From: UBA7803 sp041690675
GTDB lineage: Bacteria; Pseudomonadota; Gammaproteobacteria; Pseudomonadales; Azotimanducaceae
Assembly: GCA_041690675.1 (NCBI GenBank)
Contig: JAWLGU010000007.1
Coordinates: 1-64,000, forward strand
Direction of reading: 5' to 3'
Length of the DNA stretch: 64,000 nt
Under the pieces are notes generated by a model that was given only the letters and a program-made list of their open reading frames with translations, ran no database searches and was not told the origin of the DNA. The translations under genes were made by a program, and so were the position numbers. Positions 51,217 to 60,490 of this stretch are shown here, in pieces (positions within the stretch are counted from its first letter, which is position 1; each line of letters starts with the position of its first letter).

Positions 51217-53874
51217 ATGAGCTTCGCCCGCACCAAGATCCAGCCTCCCCGGCCGAGGGCCGCGCTCGTCGAGCGCGATCGGCTCGAGGCGCGGCTGACC
51301 GAGGCGCTCACCGCCCGCCGCGTCGTGCTGCTGTGCGCGCCGGCCGGCTACGGCAAGACCACCCTGCTCGCGCAACAACTCGCGCGGCTGCCCACTGAGG
51401 TTGCCGTGGCGTGGGTCTCGGCGGACGCCGGCGACGACCTGCACCGGCTGTTCGAGTGCATGGCTGCGGCGCTCGAGCCGTTCGACCCGCCCTGGCGCGC
51501 CGCACCGGAGGCCCTGGCCAGCCGGCTCGCGGGCAGTCCCGCCGAGGCCCAGCGGGAGGTCGCCGGCGAGATCATCAACGCGCTCGATGCCTGCGACGTT
51601 CCCCACGGCATGCTGGTGTTCGACGACCTCCATCGCATCGACGACCCCGGGTTCTTCCGCTTCGTCGACCACCTCATCGAGCGTCTGGGATCGCGGTGGA
51701 CGCTGGTGCTGGCCGCGCGCAGCGAACCGCCCGTGTCACTGGCGCGCCTGCGCGCGGCCGGCGAGCTCGCCGAGTTCCGGCAGCTCCACCTGCAGTTCGC
51801 CCACGACGAGGCACGCCGGATGGCTCGCGCCGCGGGACTGGACGACGCCCTGGCCGACCGGCTTTTCGCGCGCACCCAGGGCTGGCCGGCCGGGCTACGC
51901 ATCGCCATCGGCGCCGTCCTCGGCGCCGCGGGCGCCGCCACTACGGGCGACGAGCGCGCGCTGCGGGCCGGCGAACGGCCGCTCTTCGAGTACCTGGTCA
52001 GTGAGGTGCTGGACCAGCTCGAACCGGGTCTGGCGGCCTTTCTCCAGCGCGTGGCGGTGCTGCCGGAACTGGAGGCCGAGCGCTGCAGCGTCGTCGCCTG
52101 CGAGCCGGACGCCGCTGTCCGGCTCGAGGAAATCGAGCGGCTCGGTCTGTTCGTGGACGTGCTGGACGCGCCGGTGCCGACCCTGCGTCTGCACGATCTG
52201 TTTTGCGACGCCCTGGTTCGGACGCTGGCGCAGCGCAACCCCGAGGCGCTCGCGGATGCGCGCCGGCTCGCCGCCCGCACCGAGCCCGACCCGATCCGGC
52301 GCATCGCCCTGCTACTCGACGCCGGCGAGGCGGAGCAGGCGGCGGCGCTGGTGCACGCCCACGTGCCCGCCATGGTGGCCCGCCACGGCCCCGCATCGGC
52401 TCTGCACCTGATCGGCCGGTTCCCGCCGGAGTTCCGCGAGCGCTCGCCGGAGCTGCAGTTCGTCCGGGGCCTGGTGGCCTGGGTGCACTGGGACTTTCCC
52501 GAGATGCTGGCGTTCTTCGAGCGTGCCGAAACGGGCTTCGCGGCCCGGGGTGACGTCGACGCGGCGCTGCTGGCCCGGGCGTTTCGAGCCACGGGGCTCA
52601 TCCCCATGGGCCGACTGGACGAGTCGGCGGCGCTGATCGCGAGCCTGCGCGAAGGCGAGCTGCCCGCTCCGGCGCTCGTGATGCGGCTGCACGCCGAATC
52701 CTGGCTCGCGGTGGACGACGGGCGCACCCACGAGGTGGCGCCCCTCATCGTGCAGATGCTCGATCTTCTGGAAGCCGTCGATCGCCTGGACCTGTGGTAC
52801 CACACTACCCCGGCCAACCGGCTGCCGGGGCTGCCCGGCATGACCGGGCCGCTGTTGCGCCACGCGGCGCTGCTGGTTCGGCTCTCCGGCGACGAGCCTT
52901 CGACCCTGCGGGCGCTCGCGCTCCTGGTTCAGGCCTGGGACGCCCTGTGGCGCGGGCGTCTCGCCGAGGTAGGAGAGCTGACGGAGCGGGCCCGCGACGA
53001 CGCCGCCTGGGCGGGCCGCACCGGCGCGGTCTGGGGCCACCTGCTGGCGGTCGCGGCGCTACGGGAAGCGGTGCTGGGCCGAACCTCCGCGGCCCTCGAC
53101 GCCGCCGAGACGCGCCTCGACGACCTCGGCGCCCGGCACAGCGAGTGGGGGCGCTGGCTGCTCCTCTTGTTCGTCGCGCGAACTGCCGCCGCCTGCGACG
53201 ACGCCGAAGCGCTGAGCCACGCGCTGCGCCGCCTCGATACGCAACTGCTGCTGGTGGGCGGGACCGCCACCCCCGCCCGCACCCGCGGCATGGCGGCCCT
53301 CCAGGCGCAGCTCGCCTGGCTCACGGGGCGAGACACGGAGGCGGTGGTCGGTTGGCGCGACGCGCTCGAGCACGAGGCGGAGATCGAGGTGTGGGGCCTG
53401 GCGACGGAAAGCCGGGTGCGCCTGGCGCGAGCGCTGCTGCGCCGCGGTGACCGGGCCGGCGCCGCCCGCGTCCTGACTCCGGTACTGCAGCGGACCGGGC
53501 TCGGGGAGGGTCCGGGCGGCGCCGTGCTGGCCGCGGACGCCCTGGCGGAGCTCGCTGCCGCGCCCTGGGGCAACGCATTACCGGAACCCATGGCGCGCAC
53601 GCTGACGGACTGGTGGCAGGCCCTCGAGTTCGAGCGCGGCAACGCGGCGGGTGCCCCGCCCGCCCGCGCTTCCGAGGACGGCTGGCGGGGCCTCACCCTG
53701 CGGGAGCGCGAGGTGCTCGAGCGCATCGCCGCCGGCGACAGCAACAAGCTGATCGCCCGGGCGCTGGACCTGAGCCTTCACACGGTGAAGCGCCACGTGG
53801 CCAACATCCTCGACAAGCTCGACGTCGACACCCGCGGCCAGGCGGCGGCCTGGTACGGCGACCGCGTGCGCTGA
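51217..53874 (+). CDS. MalT-like ATP-dependent LuxR-family transcriptional activator
   Basis: This 885-residue protein starts at ATG 51217. The N-terminal STAND NTPase has VVLLCAPAGYGKTTLLAQQ (Walker A, about 43), HGMLVFDDLHRIDDPGFFR (Walker B) and TLVLAARSEPPVSLARLR. A long helical, TPR-like sensing region runs to about 820, and ends in a LuxR helix-turn-helix (LTLREREVLERIAAG, SLHTVKRHVANILDKLDVD). MalT-type regulators bind ATP and an inducer, then activate catabolic or surface genes. No maltose genes are nearby. The candidate targets are the secreted proteins at 46907-48488, by proximity only. Confidence 0.93.
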   Translation: MSFARTKIQPPRPRAALVERDRLEARLTEALTARRVVLLCAPAGYGKTTLLAQQLARLPTEVAVAWVSADAGDDLHRLFECMAAALEPFDPPWRAAPEALASRLAGSPAEAQREVAGEIINALDACDVPHGMLVFDDLHRIDDPGFFRFVDHLIERLGSRWTLVLAARSEPPVSLARLRAAGELAEFRQLHLQFAHDEARRMARAAGLDDALADRLFARTQGWPAGLRIAIGAVLGAAGAATTGDERALRAGERPLFEYLVSEVLDQLEPGLAAFLQRVAVLPELEAERCSVVACEPDAAVRLEEIERLGLFVDVLDAPVPTLRLHDLFCDALVRTLAQRNPEALADARRLAARTEPDPIRRIALLLDAGEAEQAAALVHAHVPAMVARHGPASALHLIGRFPPEFRERSPELQFVRGLVAWVHWDFPEMLAFFERAETGFAARGDVDAALLARAFRATGLIPMGRLDESAALIASLREGELPAPALVMRLHAESWLAVDDGRTHEVAPLIVQMLDLLEAVDRLDLWYHTTPANRLPGLPGMTGPLLRHAALLVRLSGDEPSTLRALALLVQAWDALWRGRLAEVGELTERARDDAAWAGRTGAVWGHLLAVAALREAVLGRTSAALDAAETRLDDLGARHSEWGRWLLLLFVARTAAACDDAEALSHALRRLDTQLLLVGGTATPARTRGMAALQAQLAWLTGRDTEAVVGWRDALEHEAEIEVWGLATESRVRLARALLRRGDRAGAARVLTPVLQRTGLGEGPGGAVLAADALAELAAAPWGNALPEPMARTLTDWWQALEFERGNAAGAPPARASEDGWRGLTLREREVLERIAAGDSNKLIARALDLSLHTVKRHVANILDKLDVDTRGQAAAWYGDRVR

Positions 53875-54012
53875 GGCTCCTCTGCCTGATCCCGGCGGGG
53901 TCATGGTTCCCCCTGCGCTGCCCGGAATGGCTCCTCGACATGGCTCTTTCGAGCGATGTGGCGCCGCCGCATGAGCGGAATACTGCGCCGCAATCGAGCT
54001 TGGACCCTGGCC

Positions 54013-54996
54013 ATGAGCATTCCTTTCATCACCGTTTTCGGCGCCACCGGCGCCCAGGGCGGCGGGCTCGTCCACGCCATCCTGAAGGATCCCGCGAGGC
54101 GGTTCCGGGTGCGCGCCGTCACCCGCAAACCCGGCTCCGCGGCGGCTTCGGCCCTCGCCAGAGCCGGCGCCGACGTGGTCGCTGCCGACCTGGATGACCC
54201 GGCCTCGGTGCGGCGGGTCATGGACGGTGCGCACGGCGCCTTCTGCGTCACCAACTTCTGGGAACACTTCTCACCGGAAACGGAGCTCGCGCAGGCGCGC
54301 ACCATGGCCGCGTGCGCCCAGGCCGCCGGCGTGCGCCACGTGATCTGGTCGACCCTGGAGGACACCCGCGAGCTCTTTGCCCCCGGCAGCCGGATGCCGG
54401 TGCTCATGGGCCGGTACAACGTTCCGCACCTGGACGCGAAGGGTGAGGCGAATCACGAGTTCTTCGACCGCGGCGTCCCTACCACGCTGCTCGCCACCTC
54501 GTTCTATTGGGACAACCTCATCAACTTCGGCATGCTGCCCCAGCGCGGCGCCGACGGCCGGCTCGGCTTCGTGCTGCCCATGGGCGGCGCCAAATTACCC
54601 GGCATCGCCGCCGCCGACATCGGCGCCTGCGCATACGGCATCTTCACCCGCGGCGACGAGCTCATCGGCAAGTCCATCGGCATCGCCGGCGAGCACCTCA
54701 CGGGGGCGCAGATGGCGGAGCAGCTCGCCCTCGCCCTCGGCGAGCCGGTGGACCACGTGGACATGACTCCCGACCGATACGCGGCCCTCGGCTTCCCCGG
54801 TGCCGACGAGCTGGCCAACATGTTCCAGTTCAAGATGGAGTTCGAGCAGCGCTATTGCGCCTCGCGCGATCCCGCCTGCGCCCGTGATCTCCATCCGGGG
54901 CTCTCGACCTTCGCAGGCTGGCTCGCGCGTCACGCGTCGCGCCTGGCCGCCGCGCTTCGCGCCGGCGCAGCCGCAGACGGGGACGCGCCGTCTTGA
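54013..54996 (+). CDS. NmrA/HSCARG-like NAD(P)-binding protein
   Basis: This 327-residue protein starts at ATG 54013. The Rossmann motif FITVFGATGAQGGGLV (GxxGxxG) begins the fold, and VTRKPGSAAASALARAG and AVFCVTNFWEHFSPE follow, as in NmrA/HSCARG redox sensors. It has no catalytic Tyr-Lys pair typical of short-chain dehydrogenases in the usual place, so it may sense NADPH rather than catalyse. The tail after about 280 (ARHASRLAAALRAGAAA) is low-complexity. It overlaps the cytochrome gene's possible TTG start by four bases, so the cytochromes may be cotranscribed with it. Confidence 0.9.
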   Translation: MSIPFITVFGATGAQGGGLVHAILKDPARRFRVRAVTRKPGSAAASALARAGADVVAADLDDPASVRRVMDGAHGAFCVTNFWEHFSPETELAQARTMAACAQAAGVRHVIWSTLEDTRELFAPGSRMPVLMGRYNVPHLDAKGEANHEFFDRGVPTTLLATSFYWDNLINFGMLPQRGADGRLGFVLPMGGAKLPGIAAADIGACAYGIFTRGDELIGKSIGIAGEHLTGAQMAEQLALALGEPVDHVDMTPDRYAALGFPGADELANMFQFKMEFEQRYCASRDPACARDLHPGLSTFAGWLARHASRLAAALRAGAAADGDAPS

Positions 54997-55022
54997 AGGC
55001 TCGGCAGCCATGCGCGGCGGGA

Positions 55023-56096
55023 ATGCGGCGGCCCTGCCCCTGGGCACGCCCGTGGGTCCATACCGCCGCCCTTATCGGCGCTGCCGTCGTCGGGGTGCTG
55101 AGCGCGTTGGTCGCGTTCGCGGAGACACTCAGTGCCGACCTGCCGGCGCGTTTGAGCGAGACGGGTCTGTACGCCGCGGGCAGCGGCGGCATGAGCGTCG
55201 GCGTCCTCGCCTACGCGCCGCAGTATCCGCTCTGGTCCGACGGCGCCGGCAAGCGCCGCTGGATACGGCTGCCCCCGGGAACCGCCATCGACGCCACGGA
55301 TCCCGATGCCTGGTCGTTTCCCGTGGGCACCCGGCTGTGGAAGGAGTTCGGCTATGGCCGTCCGGTGGAAACTCGCATGATCGAGCGCGCCGCGGACGGC
55401 TCGTGGCGGTACGCCACCTACCTTTGGAACGTCGACGGCAGCGATGCGGTGCTGGCGCCGGAAAAGGGTGCCGTGGTCGACGTCGCCGAGGCGCCGGGGG
55501 GCCGATACGTGCTGCCTTCCCGCAACGATTGCCGCGCCTGTCACGAAGGCGCCGCGGTGCCGGTGCTCGGCTTCAGCGCGCTGCAGCTCTCCCCGGACCG
55601 CGATCCGCTCGCGCCCCACGCCGAGCCCCTCGCGCCCCGGATGGTCGACCTCGAGACCCTCGCCGCCGGCGGGCTGCTCGAGAACCTGCCCGACGCGCTG
55701 CACCGCAGCCCGCCGCGGGTGCGCGCCGGCGAACCGCACGCGCGCGCGGCATTGGGCTACCTGCACGCCAACTGCGGTCACTGCCACAACGATGCAGGGG
55801 CCCTCGACGGCCTGCAGATGGTGCTCGCGCAGCGGACCGCGCCCGGGTCGGACAGCGTCGCGGCCACGCTCGACTCGCTGCTCGGCCGCAGCAGCCGGTT
55901 CCGTCCCAACGGCGCCGACTCGGCGCAGCGCATCGCCGCGGACGGCCACCACATGCTGACCATGCGGATGCGCACCGCAAACCCGTTCGCCCGCATGCCG
56001 CCGCTCGGGGTTCAGACCGTCGACGAAACCGGCGTCGCCCTCGTGGAGCGGTGGATCGCGGACGAACTCGAAAACCACACAGGAGCCGAACCATGA
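55023..56096 (+). CDS. Diheme c-type cytochrome-like protein
   Basis: This 357-residue protein has two CxxCH sites, CRACHEG (about 180) and CGHCHND (about 257), and a signal-like N-terminus (ALIGAAVVGVLSALVAFAE). The middle is beta-rich (YAPQYPLWSDGAGKRRWIRLP, PVGTRLWKEFGYG), as in the SO2930-type diheme proteins. Translation may begin at ATG 55023 or at TTG 54993, which overlaps the previous stop as TTGA. Mature protein would be periplasmic. Distal axial Met ligands are plausible (MLTMRMRTANPF, ARMPPLG). The electron partner is unknown; the monoheme cytochrome gene follows with a 4-base overlap. Confidence 0.85.
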   Translation: MRRPCPWARPWVHTAALIGAAVVGVLSALVAFAETLSADLPARLSETGLYAAGSGGMSVGVLAYAPQYPLWSDGAGKRRWIRLPPGTAIDATDPDAWSFPVGTRLWKEFGYGRPVETRMIERAADGSWRYATYLWNVDGSDAVLAPEKGAVVDVAEAPGGRYVLPSRNDCRACHEGAAVPVLGFSALQLSPDRDPLAPHAEPLAPRMVDLETLAAGGLLENLPDALHRSPPRVRAGEPHARAALGYLHANCGHCHNDAGALDGLQMVLAQRTAPGSDSVAATLDSLLGRSSRFRPNGADSAQRIAADGHHMLTMRMRTANPFARMPPLGVQTVDETGVALVERWIADELENHTGAEP

Positions 56097-56647
56097 TCCG
56101 AGAATCTTCGTTCCTCGCCGCGGCGCTCGCGGGCTCGCTCGCATTCGCCGTGCCGATGGCACAGGCCGACGACACGGCCGGCAAGCTCGCCCGCGGCGAG
56201 TACCTCGTGACCACGTCCGCCTGCAACGACTGCCACACCCCGTGGAAGATGGGCGCGAACGGTCCGGAGCCCGATATGAGCCGCATGCTTTCGGGTCATC
56301 CGCAGGATCTCGAGCTGCCGGCGCCGCCGCAGCCGGTGGGACCGTGGGTGACCGCGGTGACCGCGAGCAACACCGCCTGGGCCGGGCCCTGGGGCACCAG
56401 CTTCACCGCCAACCTGACCCCGGACCCGGACACCGGGCTCGGCCGCTGGACATTGCGCAACTTCGTCGAAACCATGCGCACCGGGCGGCACATGGGCCGC
56501 GGCCGGCCCGTCCTGCCGCCCATGCCCGTCGCCATGTACCGGCACTTGAGCGACCAGGACCTGGAGGCAATGTTCGTCTACCTGCGGTCGATTCCGGCGG
56601 TGCCGAACCGGGTACCCGAGCCGCTGCCGCCCGCGCCGGAGGGATGA
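56093..56647 (+). CDS. Monoheme c-type cytochrome
   Basis: This 184-residue protein starts at ATG 56093 (AGGAG upstream), overlapping the previous stop by four bases. A signal peptide (SFLAAALAGSLAFAVPMAQA) precedes the heme site CNDCHTPWK at about residue 44. GLGRWTLRNFVETMRTGRHMGRG and LPPMPVAMYRHLSDQD, with Met in PPMPV as a likely axial ligand, match membrane-linked class I cytochromes such as those of alcohol or aldehyde dehydrogenases. It probably works with the diheme protein in periplasmic electron transfer; no dehydrogenase is adjacent. Confidence 0.9.
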   Translation: MIRESSFLAAALAGSLAFAVPMAQADDTAGKLARGEYLVTTSACNDCHTPWKMGANGPEPDMSRMLSGHPQDLELPAPPQPVGPWVTAVTASNTAWAGPWGTSFTANLTPDPDTGLGRWTLRNFVETMRTGRHMGRGRPVLPPMPVAMYRHLSDQDLEAMFVYLRSIPAVPNRVPEPLPPAPEG

Positions 56648-56725
56648 GGCGCGGTGCTCACGCCGGGCCCGGCTCGTTGGCTATAGTCAAGGTATGGATC
56701 AATACACGACGAGAGGCGAACCGGC

Positions 56726-57073
56726 GTGAAGCTCGACGTCATCCTGGCGGCCGTGTTCGTGGCCTCGCTGATCACCTGGCTGGCGATCTCCATGGCGGCC
56801 GGCGGCGGCGAAGCCTGGGACAAGGAGGCCTACTGGTCCGTGGGCCTGCCCGTCATCTACGTCCTCGGGGGGCTGGCCGCCTTCGTCAGCCGCGCGAGCG
56901 CCTGGAAGATTGCCCTATGGTCCGGGCTCGGCCAGCTCGCGGGCCTGCTGCTGACCGCATCGGGCCTGTCGCTTTGGCCGCTGGGCCTGATGGTGATGGC
57001 GGTGCTCAGCCTGCCGGTGCTCGCGGCGGCGACGGTGATCCGGCTGCTGCAGACCCGGCTGTCGAACGGTTGA
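56726..57073 (+). CDS. Small integral membrane protein
   Basis: This 115-residue protein starts at GTG 56726, with GAGAGG ten bases upstream. Four hydrophobic helices are seen (VILAAVFVASLITWLAISM, VGLPVIYVLGGLAAFVS, LGQLAGLLLTASGLSLWPLG, MVMAVLSLPVLAAATVIRLL). It has no recognisable domain. Position 79 bases after the cytochrome gene and convergent with the GST gene gives little help. It could be a small permease subunit or an envelope protein. Confidence 0.72.
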   Translation: MKLDVILAAVFVASLITWLAISMAAGGGEAWDKEAYWSVGLPVIYVLGGLAAFVSRASAWKIALWSGLGQLAGLLLTASGLSLWPLGLMVMAVLSLPVLAAATVIRLLQTRLSNG

Positions 57074-57094
57074 CCGAGCCGCGTCGCCGCTGCC

Positions 57095-57718
57095 TCAGCG
57101 GGTGAACCCGCCCGTCTTGGTCATCGCCCGCTGGAAGGCCGGCCGCCCCTCGAGCCGTTCCAGATAGCGCCCCAGCGGCGAATCGGCCTCCAGCACGCCG
57201 AGCAGCCGGGCCGCCAGCAGGGTGAAGCCCAGCATGATGTCGGCCGCGGTGAAGCCGCCGCCGACCACCCACTCCCTGTCGGCCAGATGCTGTTCGAGAA
57301 GGGCCAACGCGTGGCCCGCCCGCTGCCGCGCGTCCTCGATGAGCGCCTGGTGCTCGTCCGCGTCGTCCCGATAGACCGCCAGCCAGACGATGATGCCGAG
57401 GGGCGCGAACAGGGTGGCCTCCGCGAAATGGCACCACTGAAGCCACTCGCCCTTCTCCCGCGTGCCGGGCGGCGGCACCAGCGACGAGCCGGGGTACTTC
57501 TCGAGCAGGTACTCCACGATGGCGCCCGACTCGAACAGGATGAAGCCGTCGTCGTCCAGGGTGGGGAACTTCCCGGTGGGCGTCTGCTGCACGAAGAATC
57601 GAGTCTGTGTCGGCTGGAACTCGGAGAGGATCACCTCATAGTCGACTCCGAGCTCCTCGAGCAGCCAGGCCACCCGGAGACTCCGGGTCCGCGGTGCGGC
57701 GTACAGTTTGAGCGTCAT
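57095..57718 (-). CDS. Glutathione S-transferase
   Basis: This 207-residue protein starts at ATG 57718 (GTTTGAGCGTC is the coding strand start, no strong RBS). The N-terminal domain has LYAAPRTRSLRVAWLLEEL, QTPTGKFPTLDDDGF and LFESGAIVEYLLEKY, with Ser in RSLRV as the likely active residue. The helical C-terminal domain has WLQWCHFAEATLFAPL and GGFTAADIMLGFTLLAA. Cytoplasmic. It resembles the beta or YghU-type bacterial GSTs. It is not linked to the GST at 42674-43354. Confidence 0.93.
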   Translation of the reverse strand: MTLKLYAAPRTRSLRVAWLLEELGVDYEVILSEFQPTQTRFFVQQTPTGKFPTLDDDGFILFESGAIVEYLLEKYPGSSLVPPPGTREKGEWLQWCHFAEATLFAPLGIIVWLAVYRDDADEHQALIEDARQRAGHALALLEQHLADREWVVGGGFTAADIMLGFTLLAARLLGVLEADSPLGRYLERLEGRPAFQRAMTKTGGFTR

Positions 57719-57812
57719 GTGTGCGACTCCTCGTTTGCTCCGCTCTGGCGACGGCACGGATGGCGAGCTCGGCGGGTGCCGCTGGAGCCGCCATCCGTCG
57801 TGGACCGCTTCG

Positions 57813-59567
57813 TCAATCCAGGGCCTGGAGGGCCCGCTGACGCTCGGCCTCGAACTCGTCCCCCGGATTCCAGCGGGGCATCTCGTCCTGATCGGCGATG
57901 ATCACCCCGGCCAGGAAGCCGAACCCCGCCTCCTGCACCAGGCCGGAGAAGTCCCAGGCGTCCGTCAGCTCGTCGCTCGGCTGGTGGTAGTGGTGCTCGG
58001 TGTAATCATCCATCTGCGCCTGGCCCCAGCCATCCGGTTTGCCCACCACCCGGCGGCCCGCATCGGGATAAATGGCGGGGACGCCAATGGCGGCGAAGCT
58101 GAACTGATCGGAGCGATAGTAGTAGCCCTTACCCGGATCCTGATCGCCCTCCAGGGTGCGGCCCTGGTGGTCGGCCACCGTGCGCGCCACCTGGTCGAGA
58201 TCGGATTTGCCCAGGCCGATGAAGCCGATGTCCTCGGTTTCGCCCCAGATGGCGCCGCCGTCGAAGTTGAGGTTGGCGGCGATGCGCCCCGGCGGGAACG
58301 TGGGGTGCCGGGCGTAGTACTTCGAGCCCAGGAGCCCCTGTTCCTCCGCCGCGACGAAGTTGATGAGGATGGAACGGCGGGGGCGCTCGGGGAGCCGGGT
58401 GACGGCCTCGGCGATGGCCAGCACCTCGGCCACGCCGGCGGCGTTGTCGAGCGCGCCGTTGTAGATGGCGTCTTCGCCGGCGGCCGCGTCGGCATCGGTA
58501 CCCAGGTGGTCGTGGTGGGCGGTGAAGATCACCGCCTCCTTCGCGAGCTTCGGATCGCTGCCTTCCAGCAAGCCGAGCACGTTGGCGGTGCCGGTGCGCT
58601 CGACCCGGTTCTCGAGGGCGATGCGGGTGGTGAGGTTCAGGGGCACGGGCTCGAAGTCGCGGCTCTTCGCTGCCTCCACCAGCTCGTCGAGCTCATGGCC
58701 GGACCAGGAGACGAGCTCACGGGCCGCCGCCTCGGTCAGCCACGCCTTCACCTCGAGGCGCGGCTCGTCGCCCTGGGGCAGCTCGAACTGCGGACCCGAC
58801 CAGGAGGTCTCCACCACCTGCCAGGGGTACCCGGCAGACGGGGTGGTGTGGATGATGATGGCGCCCGCGGCCCCCTGGCGCGCGGCGCTTTCGTACTTGT
58901 AGGTCCAGCGGCCGTAGTAGAGCCGGCGCTCGCCCTCGAAGAGCTCGGGATCCCAATCCGGGTCGTTGTTCAGCATCACCAGCACCTTGCCCCGGAGGTC
59001 GGCGTCGCCGAAATCGTCCCACTGATACTCGGGCGCCTGAATGCCGTAACCGACGAACACCAGCTCGGCGTCCTCCACCGCGACCTGCTCGCGCTGAGCG
59101 CCGCTGGCGACGATGAAGTCCTGGCGCTGGGCGAAGGTGCGGGTCTCGTCACCGTGGCGGAACGACCACGTGTCCGGCTGCGCGGCGGTGATGCTCACCA
59201 GCTCGAAGCGCTGCTGGTAGCCGTCCGCGGCACCGGGTGCGTAACCGAGCGCCTGCAGCCGGCTCGCCAGATACGCGCGCGCCTTGGCGTCGCCGGCGGT
59301 TCCGGGCTCCCGGCCGCCGTAGGCGTCGCTCGCCAGCTCCGCGACATCGGTGCGAATGCGCTCGGCGGAAATGGCTTCGGCCGCGGTCAGGGCCGCCGGC
59401 GGGATCGGCGTGGCTCGGGCCGGGCCGACCCCCGCGGCTTGGAACACACCCGCGGTCGGCTCGGTGGGCGGGGCGCGGTCCGGCACCGTGTCCGGCGCCT
59501 CGTCGTCGTCGCGGCCGTTGCAGGCGGCGGTGAACAGTAGCGCGACAATGAGCATGGTACGCAGCAT
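57813..59567 (-). CDS. M28-family zinc aminopeptidase lipoprotein
   Basis: This 584-residue protein starts at ATG 59567, giving a lipoprotein signal (LIVALLFTAAC, Cys at about 16). A protease-associated insert domain is seen at about 145-290, and the M28 catalytic residues are TAHHDHLGT, GALDNAAGVAE, AAEEQGLLGSK, NFDGG and HHYHQPSD (His, Asp, Glu and Asp in canonical order). It is likely anchored to the outer or inner membrane and trims N-terminal residues from peptides. It follows the TPR gene on the same strand with about 80 bases between and is convergent with the GST gene. Confidence 0.94.
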   Translation of the reverse strand: MLRTMLIVALLFTAACNGRDDDEAPDTVPDRAPPTEPTAGVFQAAGVGPARATPIPPAALTAAEAISAERIRTDVAELASDAYGGREPGTAGDAKARAYLASRLQALGYAPGAADGYQQRFELVSITAAQPDTWSFRHGDETRTFAQRQDFIVASGAQREQVAVEDAELVFVGYGIQAPEYQWDDFGDADLRGKVLVMLNNDPDWDPELFEGERRLYYGRWTYKYESAARQGAAGAIIIHTTPSAGYPWQVVETSWSGPQFELPQGDEPRLEVKAWLTEAAARELVSWSGHELDELVEAAKSRDFEPVPLNLTTRIALENRVERTGTANVLGLLEGSDPKLAKEAVIFTAHHDHLGTDADAAAGEDAIYNGALDNAAGVAEVLAIAEAVTRLPERPRRSILINFVAAEEQGLLGSKYYARHPTFPPGRIAANLNFDGGAIWGETEDIGFIGLGKSDLDQVARTVADHQGRTLEGDQDPGKGYYYRSDQFSFAAIGVPAIYPDAGRRVVGKPDGWGQAQMDDYTEHHYHQPSDELTDAWDFSGLVQEAGFGFLAGVIIADQDEMPRWNPGDEFEAERQRALQALD

Positions 59568-59650
59568 GGAAACGGCCTCTCCAGACGAACGGAGACAAAG
59601 ACACCGCATCCGGCGCCGCAAATCAAGCTTGGCCGGAAGTCACGTCTCGG

Positions 59651-60325
59651 CTAAAGCCGGGCCAGGCGTTCCTTCACGGCCGCCGCGTCGCGCCAGCGCT
59701 GCTGGTCCACGTACAGGTGATGCAGCAGCCGCAGCCAGTGCTCACGGATCCGGGCGCCCTCCAGCCGCGCCCGGTCCAGGCCCGTTTCCAGAGCGCTGAT
59801 GGCGTCGGGAACCGCGCCGACTTTGAAGTAGGCCTGACCGAGCAGAATGTAGGGTCCGAAGCCCGCATCGTTCTGTTCCGCCTCGCGCCAGGCCAGCAGA
59901 TGGTTCACGGCCTCGTCAAAACGTTCCAGTGCAAAACAAAGCTGGGCTGCCGCGTAGCGGGTCTGGGACACCGCCGCGGCATCCAGATTCCGGCCGTCCT
60001 TCAGCAGGGCCTCGTACGCTTCCAGCGCCCCGGAAAAGTCCCCCTGACGGGCCCGGGCGTAGCCGATCATGCGGCGCAACTCCATGCGGCCCGCGGCGTC
60101 CAGGCGCGCCGGATCGACCGTGTCGGCCAGCGCCAGCGCCGCGTCCAGGCGACCCCCTTCGATGTGCACGCGCACGTCGTGCAGGAGGCCGGCCGTGGTT
60201 TCGACGCGCCGGGCTCCCGGCGCCTCCGGGATCGACCACGCCGGCGCCGCCGCCAGCCACGCCAGGGCCAGCCCGGCCACGACGCCGATTACCTTGCTCC
60301 CGGTCACGTTCGTTCTGTGATTCAT
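59651..60325 (-). CDS. TPR-containing periplasmic protein
   Basis: This 224-residue protein starts at ATG 60325 with a signal peptide (VIGVVAGLALAWLAAAPAWS) cleaved near residue 32. Helical repeats follow (LLHDVRVHIEGGRLDAALALAD, GYARARQGDFSGALEAYEALL, QTRYAAAQLCFALERFDEAVNH, GFGPYILLGQAYFKVGAVPDA), four TPR-like units that resemble the TonB/ExbB-linked TPR proteins of gammaproteobacteria. No exbB, exbD or tonB genes are adjacent. The role is probably protein assembly in the envelope. A long 5' interval (60326-60490) separates it from the divergent phosphatase gene. Confidence 0.85.
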   Translation of the reverse strand: MNHRTNVTGSKVIGVVAGLALAWLAAAPAWSIPEAPGARRVETTAGLLHDVRVHIEGGRLDAALALADTVDPARLDAAGRMELRRMIGYARARQGDFSGALEAYEALLKDGRNLDAAAVSQTRYAAAQLCFALERFDEAVNHLLAWREAEQNDAGFGPYILLGQAYFKVGAVPDAISALETGLDRARLEGARIREHWLRLLHHLYVDQQRWRDAAAVKERLARL

Positions 60326-60456
60326 GTCACGTTTACCCCCAGGCGCATGGTGACCAGCGACCACGGGGGGATAAACCCTGCAGTTGTTAGCGGCTGCAAG
60401 ATTTTTGTCGAATTCCGGAAGGCCTGGGGGCGGCAGGCACGCGGGCGGCTTTTCCG

Positions 60457-60462
60457 TACAAT
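60457..60462 (+). promoter_or_regulatory. Possible -10 box for the tyrosine phosphatase gene
   Basis: TACAAT lies 28 bases before ATG 60491. No convincing -35 box is found at the right spacing, so this is a weak candidate. The interval 60326-60490 also includes the start region for the divergent TPR gene and a poly-T (ATTTTTGTC) stretch. Confidence 0.3.
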
Positions 60463-60490
60463 GCACCGCTTACAACCGACAACCGGACCG

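Noticed and set aside
51217..53874. Calling the large LuxR-type regulator MalT
   Set aside because: The architecture matches, but there are no maltose or maltodextrin genes and no inducer information.
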